Shown here: piece after piece, positions 10,116 to 18,195 of the stretch
Layout of the letters: each line of letters opens with the position of its first letter
How positions within the stretch are numbered: the stretch's first letter is position 1
Source: Streptomyces sp. SCUT-3
GTDB taxonomy: Bacteria > Actinomycetota > Actinomycetes > Streptomycetales > Streptomycetaceae
Direction of reading: 5' to 3'
Assembly (NCBI RefSeq): GCF_014083985.1
Contig: NZ_CP046907.1
Location: 876,501-940,500, forward strand
Length of the DNA: 64,000 nucleotides
Program-made: the position numbers and the translations under genes
The notes under the pieces: model-generated
Told to the model about the DNA's origin: nothing
Seen by the model: the letters and a program-made list of their open reading frames with translations, nothing else
Databases searched by the model: none

Positions 10116-12334
10116 CCGCGCACCTCCGCGGGGGTCAGGGAGCGTTCCAGCTTGAGGTATTCGGTGCGGGCGGCGGCCAGCAGGTGCCGCATCCGCAGCG
10201 GACCTCCCTCGTCGGCGGCGAGGAAGGCGCCGGCCAGGGCGATGTTGCGGATGGAACCGCCCGCGACGGTGAGCTGGGCGAGCAGGTCGTGGTCGATGCC
10301 CTCGGAGGGCACCTGCGCGGGAATGACGCGCCGCCAGATCTCGGCGCGCTCGGGGACGGCCGGGAAGGCGAAGTCGACGACGAAGCGGATGCGGCGCATG
10401 AACGCCGTGTCCAGGGCCTTCTTCATGTTGGTGGTGAGCACGGCCAGGCCGCGGTACGCCTCCATGCGCATCAGCAGGTAGCTGACCTCGAGGTTGGCGT
10501 ACCGGTCGTGGCTGTCCTTGACCTCGCTGCGTTTGCCGAACAGGGAGTCGGCCTCGTCGAAGAGCAGCAGGGCGCCGCCCCGCTCCGCCGCGTCGAAGAC
10601 CCGGCGCAGGTTCTTCTCCGTCTCACCGATGTACTTGCTGACGACCTGCGAGAGGTCGATGACGAACAGGTCGACGCCGAGCTCGCCCGCCATGACCTCC
10701 GCGGCCAGCGTCTTGCCGGTGCCGGAGCTCCCGGCGAACAGCGCGGTCACACCGAGTCCGCGCCGCAGCACCGCCTCGAAGCCCCAGTCCTGGTGGACGG
10801 TGGCGCGCTGCCGGACGTGGGCGACGATCTCGCGCAGGATCCGGCGCTGCCGTTCGGCGAGGACGAGGTCGTCCCAGCCCGCGCGCGGTTCGATGCGGCG
10901 GCCGAGTTCGTCCAGGGCCATGCGCGCCTCGGTGAGCCCGGCGTGCCAGGCGAGCCCGCCGGCGCCCGGGCCCGGTCCCGGTCCCCGGCCGGTTCCGCCG
11001 TCCTCTTCCGTGCCCTCCCCCGCCCGTACCGCGCGTCGGACGGAGTCCGCCGCGGAGCGGATGACGTGGGCGGGCAGGGAGAACTGGGCCACCAGCGCGC
11101 GCAGGTCCTGCTCGGAGACGCCGGGCACGTCCGCGAGGGCGGAGGTCCAGACGGCCAGCTGCTCCGGGGAGGTGAGGTCGGGGACGGACAGGCGCTCGCG
11201 GCCGGTCGCGGCGGCGGCCGGGCGGGGCTCGTCGGAGGCGACGGCGACGGGAACGGCCAGGTCGGCGGTGAAGGCGTCGGCCGCTCCCGGGCCCTGGACG
11301 GCCCCCGGCCCGGCGGCGGCCCGGTCGGCGCCGGGCGCGTCGGGCATCTCCACCAGCAGTGCCGCGGGCAGCAGGACGGCCTCGCGCTGCCACAGGCGGG
11401 AGAGCCGGTCGCGTTCGGCCGGGTCGACGGGCAGGTCGCCGGCCTCGACGCTGTAGAGGCCCAGGCCGGAGAGGCGGGCGGCCGCGGCTGCGACCTCCAG
11501 GCGGGTGCGGCGGTCGGCGCCGGTCAGCTCGACGTGCGGCGGGCCGTCCGCGCGGGCGGAGGACCAGGCCGCGGCGATCCGGCGGGCGGTGAGCCCGTGC
11601 GGGCCGGGGAGGTCCTCGGGGGCGGCGGCGCGGCGGACCAGTCCGTGCAGCCGGACGTCCAGGTAGGGGGTTCCGGTGAGGAAGTGCAGGATGCGCTCGT
11701 CGATGCGCAGGCGGGAGCCGGTCGGTGACGCCTCGTCGTCCAGGGCGACCAGCTGCCAGCGGCGCAGTGGTGCGACGGGGGTCAGGGCGCTCCAGTGCGG
11801 GCCGGGGAGGGCGGCGAGGGCGAGGGAGAAGGTCGGGTACGGGCGCTCGGGACTCCCGCCGGCGGCGGCGCAGCGGGCGGCGGCGGTGGGGTCGAGTTCG
11901 GTGGCCGCCGCCAGGACGAGGGTGTCGCGTTCGAAGGGGGTGAGCCCGAAGCAGGAGCACAGGGTCTCCAGCGCGCTGCGGGCCTCGGGTTCGGGCGTGG
12001 CGGCCGGCGGTACCGGGGCACCCGCGCCGGCGCGGCCGGTGGCCGCCGAGGACGCCCGGGCCGCGTGGGCGTCGACGTGGCCGAGGACGGCGAGGACCGC
12101 GGCTGCCAGGGCGCGCTGGTGCACCCCCTCCCGCGTTCCCTGCGGGACGGCCCCGGGGCTCCCGGCCGAGGACGCCTTGGCCGACGACGCCTTGGCCGAC
12201 GACGCCTTGGCCGAGGCGCTCCTGCTCCGGGCGGCCCCGGTCGCGGACGCCCGGGGGGCCCGGCCCGTCCGCCGTCCGCCCGTACCGCCGCCGGTGCTGT
12301 TGTCGCCGGTGCTGCCGCTGCCGCGTGTGGTCAT
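10106..12334 (-). CDS. eCIS AAA+ ATPase (Afp15/Cis15-like)
   Basis: This is the AAA+ ATPase found in almost every eCIS locus, thought to help particle assembly. It has 742 residues from the ATG at 12334, which sits 24 bp behind the DUF4255 stop; reading on upstream adds only low-complexity Arg-rich sequence. The first ~60 residues are Ser/Ala/Lys-rich with KASSA repeats. A long N-terminal region contains SALETLCSCFGLTPFERDTL and repeated helical segments typical of the family. The ATPase core lies in the last ~260 residues: Walker A GSSGTGKT, SQVVSKYIGETEKNLRRVF, Walker B LLLFDEADSLFGKR, sensor 1 in VLTTNMKKALDTAFMRRIRF, and a sensor 2-type GGSIRNIALAGAFLAAD. All key residues are present and the gene is intact. 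Confidence 0.9.
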   Translation of the reverse strand: MTTRGSGSTGDNSTGGGTGGRRTGRAPRASATGAARSRSASAKASSAKASSAKASSAGSPGAVPQGTREGVHQRALAAAVLAVLGHVDAHAARASSAATGRAGAGAPVPPAATPEPEARSALETLCSCFGLTPFERDTLVLAAATELDPTAAARCAAAGGSPERPYPTFSLALAALPGPHWSALTPVAPLRRWQLVALDDEASPTGSRLRIDERILHFLTGTPYLDVRLHGLVRRAAAPEDLPGPHGLTARRIAAAWSSARADGPPHVELTGADRRTRLEVAAAAARLSGLGLYSVEAGDLPVDPAERDRLSRLWQREAVLLPAALLVEMPDAPGADRAAAGPGAVQGPGAADAFTADLAVPVAVASDEPRPAAAATGRERLSVPDLTSPEQLAVWTSALADVPGVSEQDLRALVAQFSLPAHVIRSAADSVRRAVRAGEGTEEDGGTGRGPGPGPGAGGLAWHAGLTEARMALDELGRRIEPRAGWDDLVLAERQRRILREIVAHVRQRATVHQDWGFEAVLRRGLGVTALFAGSSGTGKTLAAEVMAGELGVDLFVIDLSQVVSKYIGETEKNLRRVFDAAERGGALLLFDEADSLFGKRSEVKDSHDRYANLEVSYLLMRMEAYRGLAVLTTNMKKALDTAFMRRIRFVVDFAFPAVPERAEIWRRVIPAQVPSEGIDHDLLAQLTVAGGSIRNIALAGAFLAADEGGPLRMRHLLAAARTEYLKLERSLTPAEVRGWA
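12168..12215. repeat. 15-bp tandem repeat encoding KASSA units
   Basis: About three copies of a 15-bp unit (variants of GACGACGCCTTGGCC) lie in the N-terminal part of the AAA+ gene and give AKASSAKASSAKASSA. This is a short in-frame minisatellite in a disordered head. Confidence 0.8.
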
Positions 12335-12357
12335 GGCTCCCTGTCCCCCGTCCCCGG

Positions 12358-13005
12358 TCAGTCCGTCGCCGCGCGGTCCGCGGTGGTGGCGCCCGTGCGG
12401 GGCACCGCGCGCACGGTGCGGGTCCGCACGGGCTTGGCCGGTACGGGCTCGCCCCCGCCGTCGACGAGGACGGCGGACGCCTGGTAGCAGACGGACAGCG
12501 CGTGGGGAGTCTGGAAGAGGGTCGACCACAGCTTGGACATCTCGTCGACGTCCATCTGGGTGGGGGTCAGGCGCACCCGCTGGGGCGAGTCGGCCAGGTC
12601 GGACCCCTCCAGGAACGGCCGGGCCGCGACCGCGGCCTCGAGGACCTCCCGGGTGAGCAGGGGTGTCTCGTGCAGTTGCCGGACGACGCAGCCCAGCAGG
12701 CGCTGCGCGACGAGCTGGCCCTCGTCGCCGTAGCAGCTGATGAGGTAGTGCAGGTCCAGGGCGGTCGACGGCCTGGTGAGGAGCGTGGCGCCGTCGGGGC
12801 TGCGGGTGGGCAGGTCGCGGTTGCGCAGGGCCGCGTTGGGGGTGACCTGGTAGAGGTGGACGGTGATCGTCGGGTCGGGCGGCGGCTCGGCCGGCGGTCT
12901 GGCCGCCCTGACCTCGACCGCGAGGGGCATGTCCGGGGTCAGCGAACCCGCGATCGCCAGCCGCAGCGCCTCGGTGGCGTGGGCGACGGCCAGGAAGTTG
13001 CTCAC
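12358..13005 (-). CDS. eCIS DUF4255 protein (Pvc16/Afp16-type tail terminator)
   Basis: This 215-residue DUF4255 protein belongs to the Pvc16 family, which caps the tube and sheath at the end away from the baseplate. It starts at a GTG (13005) that overlaps the previous stop as GTGA. The sequence begins MSNFLAVAHATEALRLAIAG, then ITVHLYQVTPNAALRNRDLP, ALDLHYLISCYGDEGQLVAQ and RLLGCVVRQLHETPLLTRE, and later SKLWSTLFQTPHALSVCYQA. These are the conserved family blocks. The last ~30 residues are a Thr/Arg-rich tail. The gene is intact and lies inside the coupled run of structural genes. Confidence 0.88.
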   Translation of the reverse strand: MSNFLAVAHATEALRLAIAGSLTPDMPLAVEVRAARPPAEPPPDPTITVHLYQVTPNAALRNRDLPTRSPDGATLLTRPSTALDLHYLISCYGDEGQLVAQRLLGCVVRQLHETPLLTREVLEAAVAARPFLEGSDLADSPQRVRLTPTQMDVDEMSKLWSTLFQTPHALSVCYQASAVLVDGGGEPVPAKPVRTRTVRAVPRTGATTADRAATD

Positions 13006-13784
13006 CTGCGGCCTCCCTCGCGGGACAGGTAGCCGTCCAGGCTCAGCGCGGGGGCCGGGCGTGCGGGCCGGGGCCCGTCGTCGTCGCGGCGGGCGGCAGC
13101 CGGGGTCCGGCCGGCCGCGGTGACCTCCAGCCTGCCGATGCTGACGTGCACGACGCGTTCGACGGGCCCGCTCCGACCGCGCCGCCGGCCGCCGCCGGTC
13201 CTTGCGCCTTCGCCGCCGTCGGCCGGGGACCGCTCGGGACGGGAGGAGGGCGCCGGGCGGACAAGGGCCGGGGCCGCACGGCGCGGCGGCACGGCGGTCT
13301 CCGCGCCCGCGCGGGGCGGCCGCCCGTCGGGGCCGCCCCGTCCGCCGACCGCCCGGCGGGCGGGCCCGGGGCGGGCGGCCTCGGGCGCGGCCGGGGCGAG
13401 GGACGCCGCCGGGACTCCGGGCGGCGGGACGAGGAGCGGTGCGGGCCCGAGCGGTACGGGCAGCGGCTGCCGGTCCTGCCGCTGCGGGGCCGGCGGGTCC
13501 GCGGGGGCGGTCCGGGGGCGCCCGGGCCGTTCCTCCCGGCCGCCGGGGGCGAGGAGGAGGGCCGGCGGGAACGGCGGTACCGCCCCGGTCGCCGTTCCCG
13601 GGGACGCGACGGGCGGGACGTCCGCGGGCGGGGCGGGGCGGGCGCCGAGGGTGTCGATCCTCTCGAACGGCCCGGGCAGGCGCGGGCGCACCCGGGCGAC
13701 GGCCCCGCCGCCGGACGGGCCGGGGGCGCCGCCGGCCGCGTCCGGTGCATGGCGCGCCAGCAGACGGTCGAAGAAGTCAGGCAT
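13002..13784 (-). CDS. Pro/Ala-rich eCIS operon protein of unknown function
   Basis: This is a 260-residue low-complexity protein. It begins MPDFFDRLLARHAPDAAGG, continues as Pro/Arg/Gly/Ala-rich sequence with no clear domain, and ends with a short ordered patch, VERVVHVSIGRLEVTAAGR, then SLDGYLSREGGRR. The beta-strand-like patch near the C-terminus (VHVSIGRLEV) is the kind of docking motif seen in disordered linker proteins of these clusters. It overlaps the gene before it by 8 bp and the DUF4255 gene after it by 4 bp, so translation is coupled. I cannot assign a function. A tape-measure or linker role is a guess from composition. Confidence 0.65.
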   Translation of the reverse strand: MPDFFDRLLARHAPDAAGGAPGPSGGGAVARVRPRLPGPFERIDTLGARPAPPADVPPVASPGTATGAVPPFPPALLLAPGGREERPGRPRTAPADPPAPQRQDRQPLPVPLGPAPLLVPPPGVPAASLAPAAPEAARPGPARRAVGGRGGPDGRPPRAGAETAVPPRRAAPALVRPAPSSRPERSPADGGEGARTGGGRRRGRSGPVERVVHVSIGRLEVTAAGRTPAAARRDDDGPRPARPAPALSLDGYLSREGGRR

Positions 13785-14652
13785 CTGCGCACAGCTCCAG
13801 GTAGTAGCGGCGCCGCAGCGGGCTGAGCGCCAGGATCTCCGCCTCGCTCCAGCCGTAGGCGGTGGCGAGCAGGTGGACGTCGGCCAGGGCGGTCCTCGCC
13901 CACGCGTCGACCTCGGCCCACAGGTAGGAGGCGATGTCGAGCTCGGCTCTGGTGGTGCTGCCGCATTCGGGGCAGGGGACGTTGAGCACCACGTCGGCGC
14001 ACGGGTCGGCCTCGGCCGCGGCCCGTGCCATGCGCTCCTGCACCGGGCCGGGGAGGTCCTCGGGCCGGACCGGTGCTCCGTCCCTCCCGGCGCTCAGCAC
14101 CGTGCGGGACAGCAGTACCGCACGGGCCCGGTCGGGCCCCGCCTCCTCGGCGGCGGCGACGTCCGCGGCGGCGGGCGGTACGAACCGGACCTCCCAGCCG
14201 TCCGCCTCCACCGTCAGCGGTTCCGCGTCGGCCTCGGCGGAACCACCGGCGTTCCCGCTCCCGGCCGCACCGGCCGCACCGGCGACACCGGCCTCACCGA
14301 CCACTCCCGCGGGGTCGAAGCCGAACTCCATCTCCTCGGCGCACTCCCCGCAGGCCACCCGTACGTCCATCAGGTCGCCGAAGAGCGAGCGGCGCAGGGC
14401 GAACAGGTCGGCATCGCGCCGGCCCACCGGTGTCCGCAGCAGCTCGTCGACGGCGGCGTGCGGCCGGGCGAAGCCGTGCAGCAGCAGTGCGCGGCCGGCC
14501 GGCCCGGCCGCCAGCCCTGCCTCCCAGACGGCGACCAGGGCCGCAGCGCCGCCGGGCCCGGTCTCCCGGTCCGACGACGACGGCGGCTGCCCCAACGGCT
14601 GCTGCTGCAACGGCTGCTGTCGCAACGGCTGCTGGGCTCCCGGCTGCTCCAC
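13777..14652 (-). CDS. eCIS operon protein with two CxxC pairs, unknown function
   Basis: This 291-residue protein reads from a GTG at 14652, 11 bp after the tube gene's stop; a longer start at 14733 would overlap the tube gene. The first ~30 residues are Gln/Pro repeats (QQPLRQQPLQQQPLGQ). Two cysteine pairs, one in VACGECAEEMEFGF and one in VPCPECGSTTRAEL about 130 residues later, can form a zinc site of the four-Cys type. The C-terminal part, ADVHLLATAYGWSEAEILAL then LSPLRRRYYLEL, resembles the chaperone-like tail proteins that follow tube genes in phages. Such proteins often help tube or tape-measure assembly. The role is inferred from neighbours. Confidence 0.7.
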   Translation of the reverse strand: MEQPGAQQPLRQQPLQQQPLGQPPSSSDRETGPGGAAALVAVWEAGLAAGPAGRALLLHGFARPHAAVDELLRTPVGRRDADLFALRRSLFGDLMDVRVACGECAEEMEFGFDPAGVVGEAGVAGAAGAAGSGNAGGSAEADAEPLTVEADGWEVRFVPPAAADVAAAEEAGPDRARAVLLSRTVLSAGRDGAPVRPEDLPGPVQERMARAAAEADPCADVVLNVPCPECGSTTRAELDIASYLWAEVDAWARTALADVHLLATAYGWSEAEILALSPLRRRYYLELCADA

Positions 14653-14663
14653 GTGCGGCCGCC

Positions 14664-15188
14664 CTAGGCCGGCTGCTGGAAGGAGGGCTCTTCGGGCTCG
14701 GCGACCTCGTAGTCCCGCTCCCAGCCCTCGCACTCGAGCTTCAGGCTCTGGATCGCCACCGCGTTGGCGTTGGCGTCCATCTCGCCGAGGATCTGGTACT
14801 CGCTCGGCCAGGCCCGGTAGAGCTTGTGGGCGACCGCGACCTGCCCCGCCTCGTTGAGGACCTGGATCACCAGGTCCTTGCGGAAGTCGCGCAGCGAGAC
14901 CTCCGCGCCCCGGCCCGCACCGACCTGCCAGACCTTGTTGGCCCAGCGGTCGAACTCCGGGTCGTGGGTGACGCCCCGCTCCAGGGTGACGGCCTCGAAC
15001 TCGCTGCGTCCCGGGGACTTCCGCGGGGAACTCGGGTCTCCGCCGTTCCGGTGCTTGACCACTTCGGTGGTGCGCTTGAGCGGACTTATCTTGCTGATTC
15101 CGGCGACGACGCGCCCGTCCCAGACCACCAGGAACTTGAAGTTCTTGTAGGGGTCGAACCGATGCGGGTTAACGGTGAACTCGGCCAT
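14664..15188 (-). CDS. eCIS inner tube protein (T4 gp19-like)
   Basis: This 174-residue tube protein stacks as hexameric rings inside the sheath. It begins MAEFTVNPHRFDPYKNFKFL, followed by VVWDGRVVAGISKISPLKRT and TEVVKHRNGGDPSSPRKSPG, then FEAVTLERGVTHDPEFDRWA and DLVIQVLNEAGQVAVAHKLY. This is the conserved order of gp19-type tube proteins, including the early FKFLV strand and the late AWPSEYQILGEMDANANAVA. Only 7 bp separate it from the sheath gene. It is intact and of normal length. It is the only tube paralogue visible, and a second may lie to the left of the window. Confidence 0.93.
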   Translation of the reverse strand: MAEFTVNPHRFDPYKNFKFLVVWDGRVVAGISKISPLKRTTEVVKHRNGGDPSSPRKSPGRSEFEAVTLERGVTHDPEFDRWANKVWQVGAGRGAEVSLRDFRKDLVIQVLNEAGQVAVAHKLYRAWPSEYQILGEMDANANAVAIQSLKLECEGWERDYEVAEPEEPSFQQPA

Positions 15189-15195
15189 GGAAATC

Positions 15196-17043
15196 CTAAA
15201 CCTCGAACTGTCCAGCCATCTGCTCGATTTTCACGACGACGAATTCCGCAGGTTTCACCGGCGCGAATCCGACGACGACGTTCACCACTCCCCGGTCGAC
15301 GTCCTCCCGGGTGGTGGTCTGGCCGTCGCACTTGACGAAGTACGACTCGCGCGCCGAGGAACCCCGGAAGGCCCCCTGCTGGAACAGCGTGTGCAGGAAC
15401 GCCCCGACGTTGAGGCGGATCTGCGCCCACAGCCGCTCGTCGTTGGGTTCGAAGACGACCCACTTGGTGCCGCGGTACAGGCTCTCCTCGATGTGCAGGG
15501 CGAGGCGGCGCACGGGGACGTACTTCCAGTCCGAGTGCAGCGCGTCCGCGCCCTCGAGGGTCCGTGCGCCCCACACCACGGAGCCGACTACGGGGAAGGT
15601 GCGCAGGCAGTTCAGGCCCTGCGGGTTGAGCAGGCCGTTCTCCCGGTCGGTCAGGGGCACGGTCAGGGCACGGACCCCGGCCAGGCGGGTGTCGGTGCCG
15701 GCCGGTGCCTTCCACACCCCGCGCTCGCTGTCGGTGCGGGCCATCACTCCGGCCACCGCCCCGGAGGGCGGGAAGGCGCGCAGCCGGCCGGTGAGCGGGT
15801 CGACCGTCTCCAGGTGCGGGAAGTACAGGGCGGCGTGGCTGCTGCGCACGGGGTCGAAGGCCGCGATCCCGGCCCGGGCGGCGTCCACGCTGCGCCAGGC
15901 CGCGGGGGCGTCGGCGACCAGGAACATCCGCTTGTCCCGGCACAGGGCCTCGGCGGCGGAGAGCACGGTGACCATGTCGTCGGTGCTGTCGTAGCCGGCG
16001 ACCTCGGGGAGGACCAGGAGGTTGACGTCCTCGACGAGGCGCAACGCCTGGATGCCGTCGGCCCCGGCCTCGCTGCCGATCAGGTCGACGGGGCCGGGCG
16101 CCTCGCCGTCCGCCCCGCCCGCCGGGGCGAAGGCCGGCGGGTTGGCCGATGCCTCCAGGCCCAGGTCGTTGGCCGCCTCGCCGAGGAACCGGACGGTGTC
16201 GGCGGGGTCGGTGGAGCCGGCGACGACCCGCAGCCGGCGGCCCGAGACGGTGACCCGGGTACCGGCGAAGGCGCGGCGACCGGGCGCGTCGGGCAGGGCT
16301 CGCAGCTTGCGTTCCAGCAGCAGCGCCAGTTCCGCGACGCCGGCCGGGGCGTCCCCGTCGCGCCCGGGGTCGTGGAGGGTGAAGGTCCTCGCGGTCCCGC
16401 CGATCCTGACCTCCACCTGCCGGTCCAGCCGGGGCAGTTCGGCGGGGAAGGGCTTGGAGACGGTGCCGGAGGGATCGGGCGTCCCGGAGCCCTCGGCGGC
16501 CGCCTCGACCAGGGAGGACCCGGCGTTGACCACGGTCGGGGCGAAGCGGGGGTGGTCGCTGTCCATGGACAGGCCGTCGAACGACTCGCGCAGACCGCCC
16601 GCGGTGTCGAGGACGCGGAGGTTGAAGGTCTCCCCGGGCTGCGGGGTGTCGTGGTCGACGGCGATCCGCAGGCCGGCGCCCCAGGCCCCGGGCTCCTTGG
16701 CGGTGACCGTCAGGGAGGGCGCCTCGGCGCCGTCCCGGGTGGAGGCCAGGGTGACGGCGGCGCAGGTGCCGGTCCCCTCCTTGGTGACCCGCACCACGAC
16801 CGCGGAGGAGCCGCCGTTGAGGAAGAACTGCTGGACGGCGTGGCCGAGCGGGCTGCTGCGGTCGAGTCCGCCGAACCGGCGTTCGTAGTCCGCGAATCCG
16901 GACACCGCGACGGGCCTGTTGACCGGGCCGCGGCGGGTGTGCCCGACGAAGGCGGTCACCGACGTGGTGACCGCCGCGACGGTGCGGACCGTGCTGGAGA
17001 GTTCTTCGATGTAGACGCCGGGATACGACGGTGTCGTCGGCAC
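15196..17043 (-). CDS. eCIS contractile tail sheath protein
   Basis: This 615-residue sheath protein powers injection by contracting around the tube. The start is the GTG at 17043, chosen because GGAGGAG lies just upstream. The N-terminus is PTTPSYPGVYIEELSSTVRT with VTTSVTAFVGHTRRGPVNRP, the conserved opening of this family. The middle (residues ~130-330) is a variable insertion with several Gly-rich loops. The C-terminal half carries NLLVLPEVAGYDSTDDMVTV, GLLNPQGLNCLRTFPVVGSV, VWGARTL and RRLALHIEESLYRGTKWVVF, then GQTTTREDVDRGVVNVVVGF and APVKPAEFVVVKIEQ, the end strand used in handshake contacts. The gene is intact and is the first of the operon. Confidence 0.95.
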   Translation of the reverse strand: MPTTPSYPGVYIEELSSTVRTVAAVTTSVTAFVGHTRRGPVNRPVAVSGFADYERRFGGLDRSSPLGHAVQQFFLNGGSSAVVVRVTKEGTGTCAAVTLASTRDGAEAPSLTVTAKEPGAWGAGLRIAVDHDTPQPGETFNLRVLDTAGGLRESFDGLSMDSDHPRFAPTVVNAGSSLVEAAAEGSGTPDPSGTVSKPFPAELPRLDRQVEVRIGGTARTFTLHDPGRDGDAPAGVAELALLLERKLRALPDAPGRRAFAGTRVTVSGRRLRVVAGSTDPADTVRFLGEAANDLGLEASANPPAFAPAGGADGEAPGPVDLIGSEAGADGIQALRLVEDVNLLVLPEVAGYDSTDDMVTVLSAAEALCRDKRMFLVADAPAAWRSVDAARAGIAAFDPVRSSHAALYFPHLETVDPLTGRLRAFPPSGAVAGVMARTDSERGVWKAPAGTDTRLAGVRALTVPLTDRENGLLNPQGLNCLRTFPVVGSVVWGARTLEGADALHSDWKYVPVRRLALHIEESLYRGTKWVVFEPNDERLWAQIRLNVGAFLHTLFQQGAFRGSSARESYFVKCDGQTTTREDVDRGVVNVVVGFAPVKPAEFVVVKIEQMAGQFEV

Positions 17044-17225
17044 TCCTCCTCCAATCCCTCGGGGCACCGGGAGGCGTGGGAGGAGGAAGAAAGACGCATC
17101 GGCAGGCGGACGCGGTGATTTCCGTGCCGGGGCGACTCACCAGTTCCCCCGTCATGACCCCTGCGGCATGTGCCGCGAGGGGCTCGGGCTGTCGCCCGAG
17201 ACGCCTGGTGTGTCAGTGCGCTCAA

Positions 17226-17255
17226 ATTCTGAGATCGGTTCGGTAAATCTGTCAA
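17226..17255 (-). promoter_or_regulatory. Predicted promoter of the eCIS operon
   Basis: On the minus strand a perfect TTGACA (17250-17255) and CAGAAT (17226-17231) are separated by 18 bases. It lies about 185 bp before the sheath start in a more AT-rich stretch, which would give a 5' leader of about 175 nt. Confidence 0.55.
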
Positions 17256-17607
17256 GGAGGCCGGAAGATCGCCTTACGGAGGTAAACAGCCGAATTCACC
17301 GGCGATTCGGACAGCAGCGAAGATCTTTTCCCCGTGATCGCGGAACCTCTTTTACCGCTTTCACCAGGAGTCCTTTTCGCGGCCGCGCCGGGCGTGCGCG
17401 GCAGCGCGTCGTGGCCGGTTCGGGCCGTCCGGGACCGGCCGGTTCCGGGTCGTCCTCACACGACCCCCACATCCGGGCACGGTCCGCGGCCGCCTTCCTC
17501 CCGCGCCTTCCCGCGCCTTCCCGCTCCCTCCCGCGCCCTCCCGCGCCCTCCCGCGCCGCCGGGCGCCGCCGGCCGCCCGTGCTACGTTGGCCGAGGCTGT
17601 GACAGCC
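17256..17607. other. Intergenic region with pyrimidine-rich tandem repeat
   Basis: No gene is visible here. The left part (to ~17370) is relatively AT-rich. From about 17492 to 17572 there are seven or so short units of the type CCTCCCGCG/CCTTCCCGCG, a simple pyrimidine-strand repeat. The region separates the divergent eCIS and SMR transporter genes. Confidence 0.6.
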
Positions 17608-17646
17608 CCGGACGAGCGCGTCGTACCCGGCACGACAAGACGGCGC
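17608..17646 (+). promoter_or_regulatory. Guanidine-III riboswitch (mini-ykkC-III class)
   Basis: The sequence contains CCGGACGAG, then GTACCCGG, then GACAAGACGGCGC, in the order and spacing of the guanidine-III riboswitch class known from actinobacteria. Two helices can form: CCGG with CCGG, and GCGTCG with CGGCGC including one G-U pair, giving the expected pseudoknot. It ends 43 nt before the GTG of an SMR exporter, the usual partner. Guanidinium should turn expression on. Confidence 0.87.
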
Positions 17647-17689
17647 AGTTGATGCAGAGACTGCCGACACTGCGAGAGGTGCCGTCACC

Positions 17690-18004
17690 GTGGCCTGGTT
17701 CGTTCTGATCGTCTCCGGAGTCCTCGAGACCGTGTGGGCGGCGGCGCTGGAGGCGTCCCGTTCCTTCAGCCGCCCGCGTCCCACCGTCCTGTTCGTGGTC
17801 GCCCTCGTGCTGAGCATGGGCGGGCTGGCCTACGCCCTGCGCTCGCTGCCCCTGGGCACCGGCTACGCGGTGTGGGTGGGGATCGGCGCGGCGGGGGCCG
17901 CCGTCTACGGCATGGTGGCGCTCGGGGAGCCGGTCACCGCCGCCCGCATCGTCTGCCTGATGCTGATCGTCGCCGGCGTCGCCGGCCTCAAGCTCCTGCA
18001 CTGA
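17690..18004 (+). CDS. gdx: Small multidrug resistance family exporter, probable guanidinium exporter Gdx
   Basis: This 104-residue SMR protein has four membrane helices: residues 1-20 ([20 protein letters not shown]), 30-50 ([20 protein letters not shown]), 55-78 ([20 protein letters not shown]) and 84-103 ([20 protein letters not shown]). The essential Glu sits in helix 1 ([13 protein letters not shown]), and helix 3 has the family [12 protein letters not shown] segment. Such proteins work as dual-topology dimers that exchange protons for cation. The start is the GTG at 17690, the only one that gives a full first helix. A guanidine-III riboswitch directly upstream makes guanidinium the likely substrate over general quaternary amines. 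Confidence 0.88.
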   Translation: MAWFVLIVSGVLETVWAAALEASRSFSRPRPTVLFVVALVLSMGGLAYALRSLPLGTGYAVWVGIGAAGAAVYGMVALGEPVTAARIVCLMLIVAGVAGLKLLH

Positions 18005-18039
18005 CCCCACCGCCCCGGCCGCGGGGTCCGTCCGGTGCG

Positions 18040-18064
18040 CCCGGCCCGCCGCGTGCGGGCCGGG
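18040..18064 (+). terminator. Hairpin after the SMR exporter gene
   Basis: A 10-bp stem (CCCGGCCCGC with GCGGGCCGGG) with a five-base loop lies 36 bp past the stop. There is no T run, as is common in high-GC actinobacteria. Confidence 0.55.
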
Positions 18065-18195
18065 GTCCCGGCGCGGGCCCCTGCGCGGGCACGCGCCGCC
18101 TTATTGACGGGCTCATGACATGGCGGCATCATCTGCTCCGTACATGCAGCGCACGCCCCCCACTCGTCGCACCGACCACATCAGGAGGACGGTTC

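Noticed and set aside
1-17043. eCIS locus considered as a prophage remnant
   Set aside because: DUF4255, eCIS-core and AAA+ genes are eCIS markers; no capsid, portal, terminase or integrase gene is present.
17492-17572. Regular short repeats, considered as a CRISPR array
   Set aside because: Units are 9-10 bp, contiguous and pyrimidine-rich, with no spacers and no cas genes.
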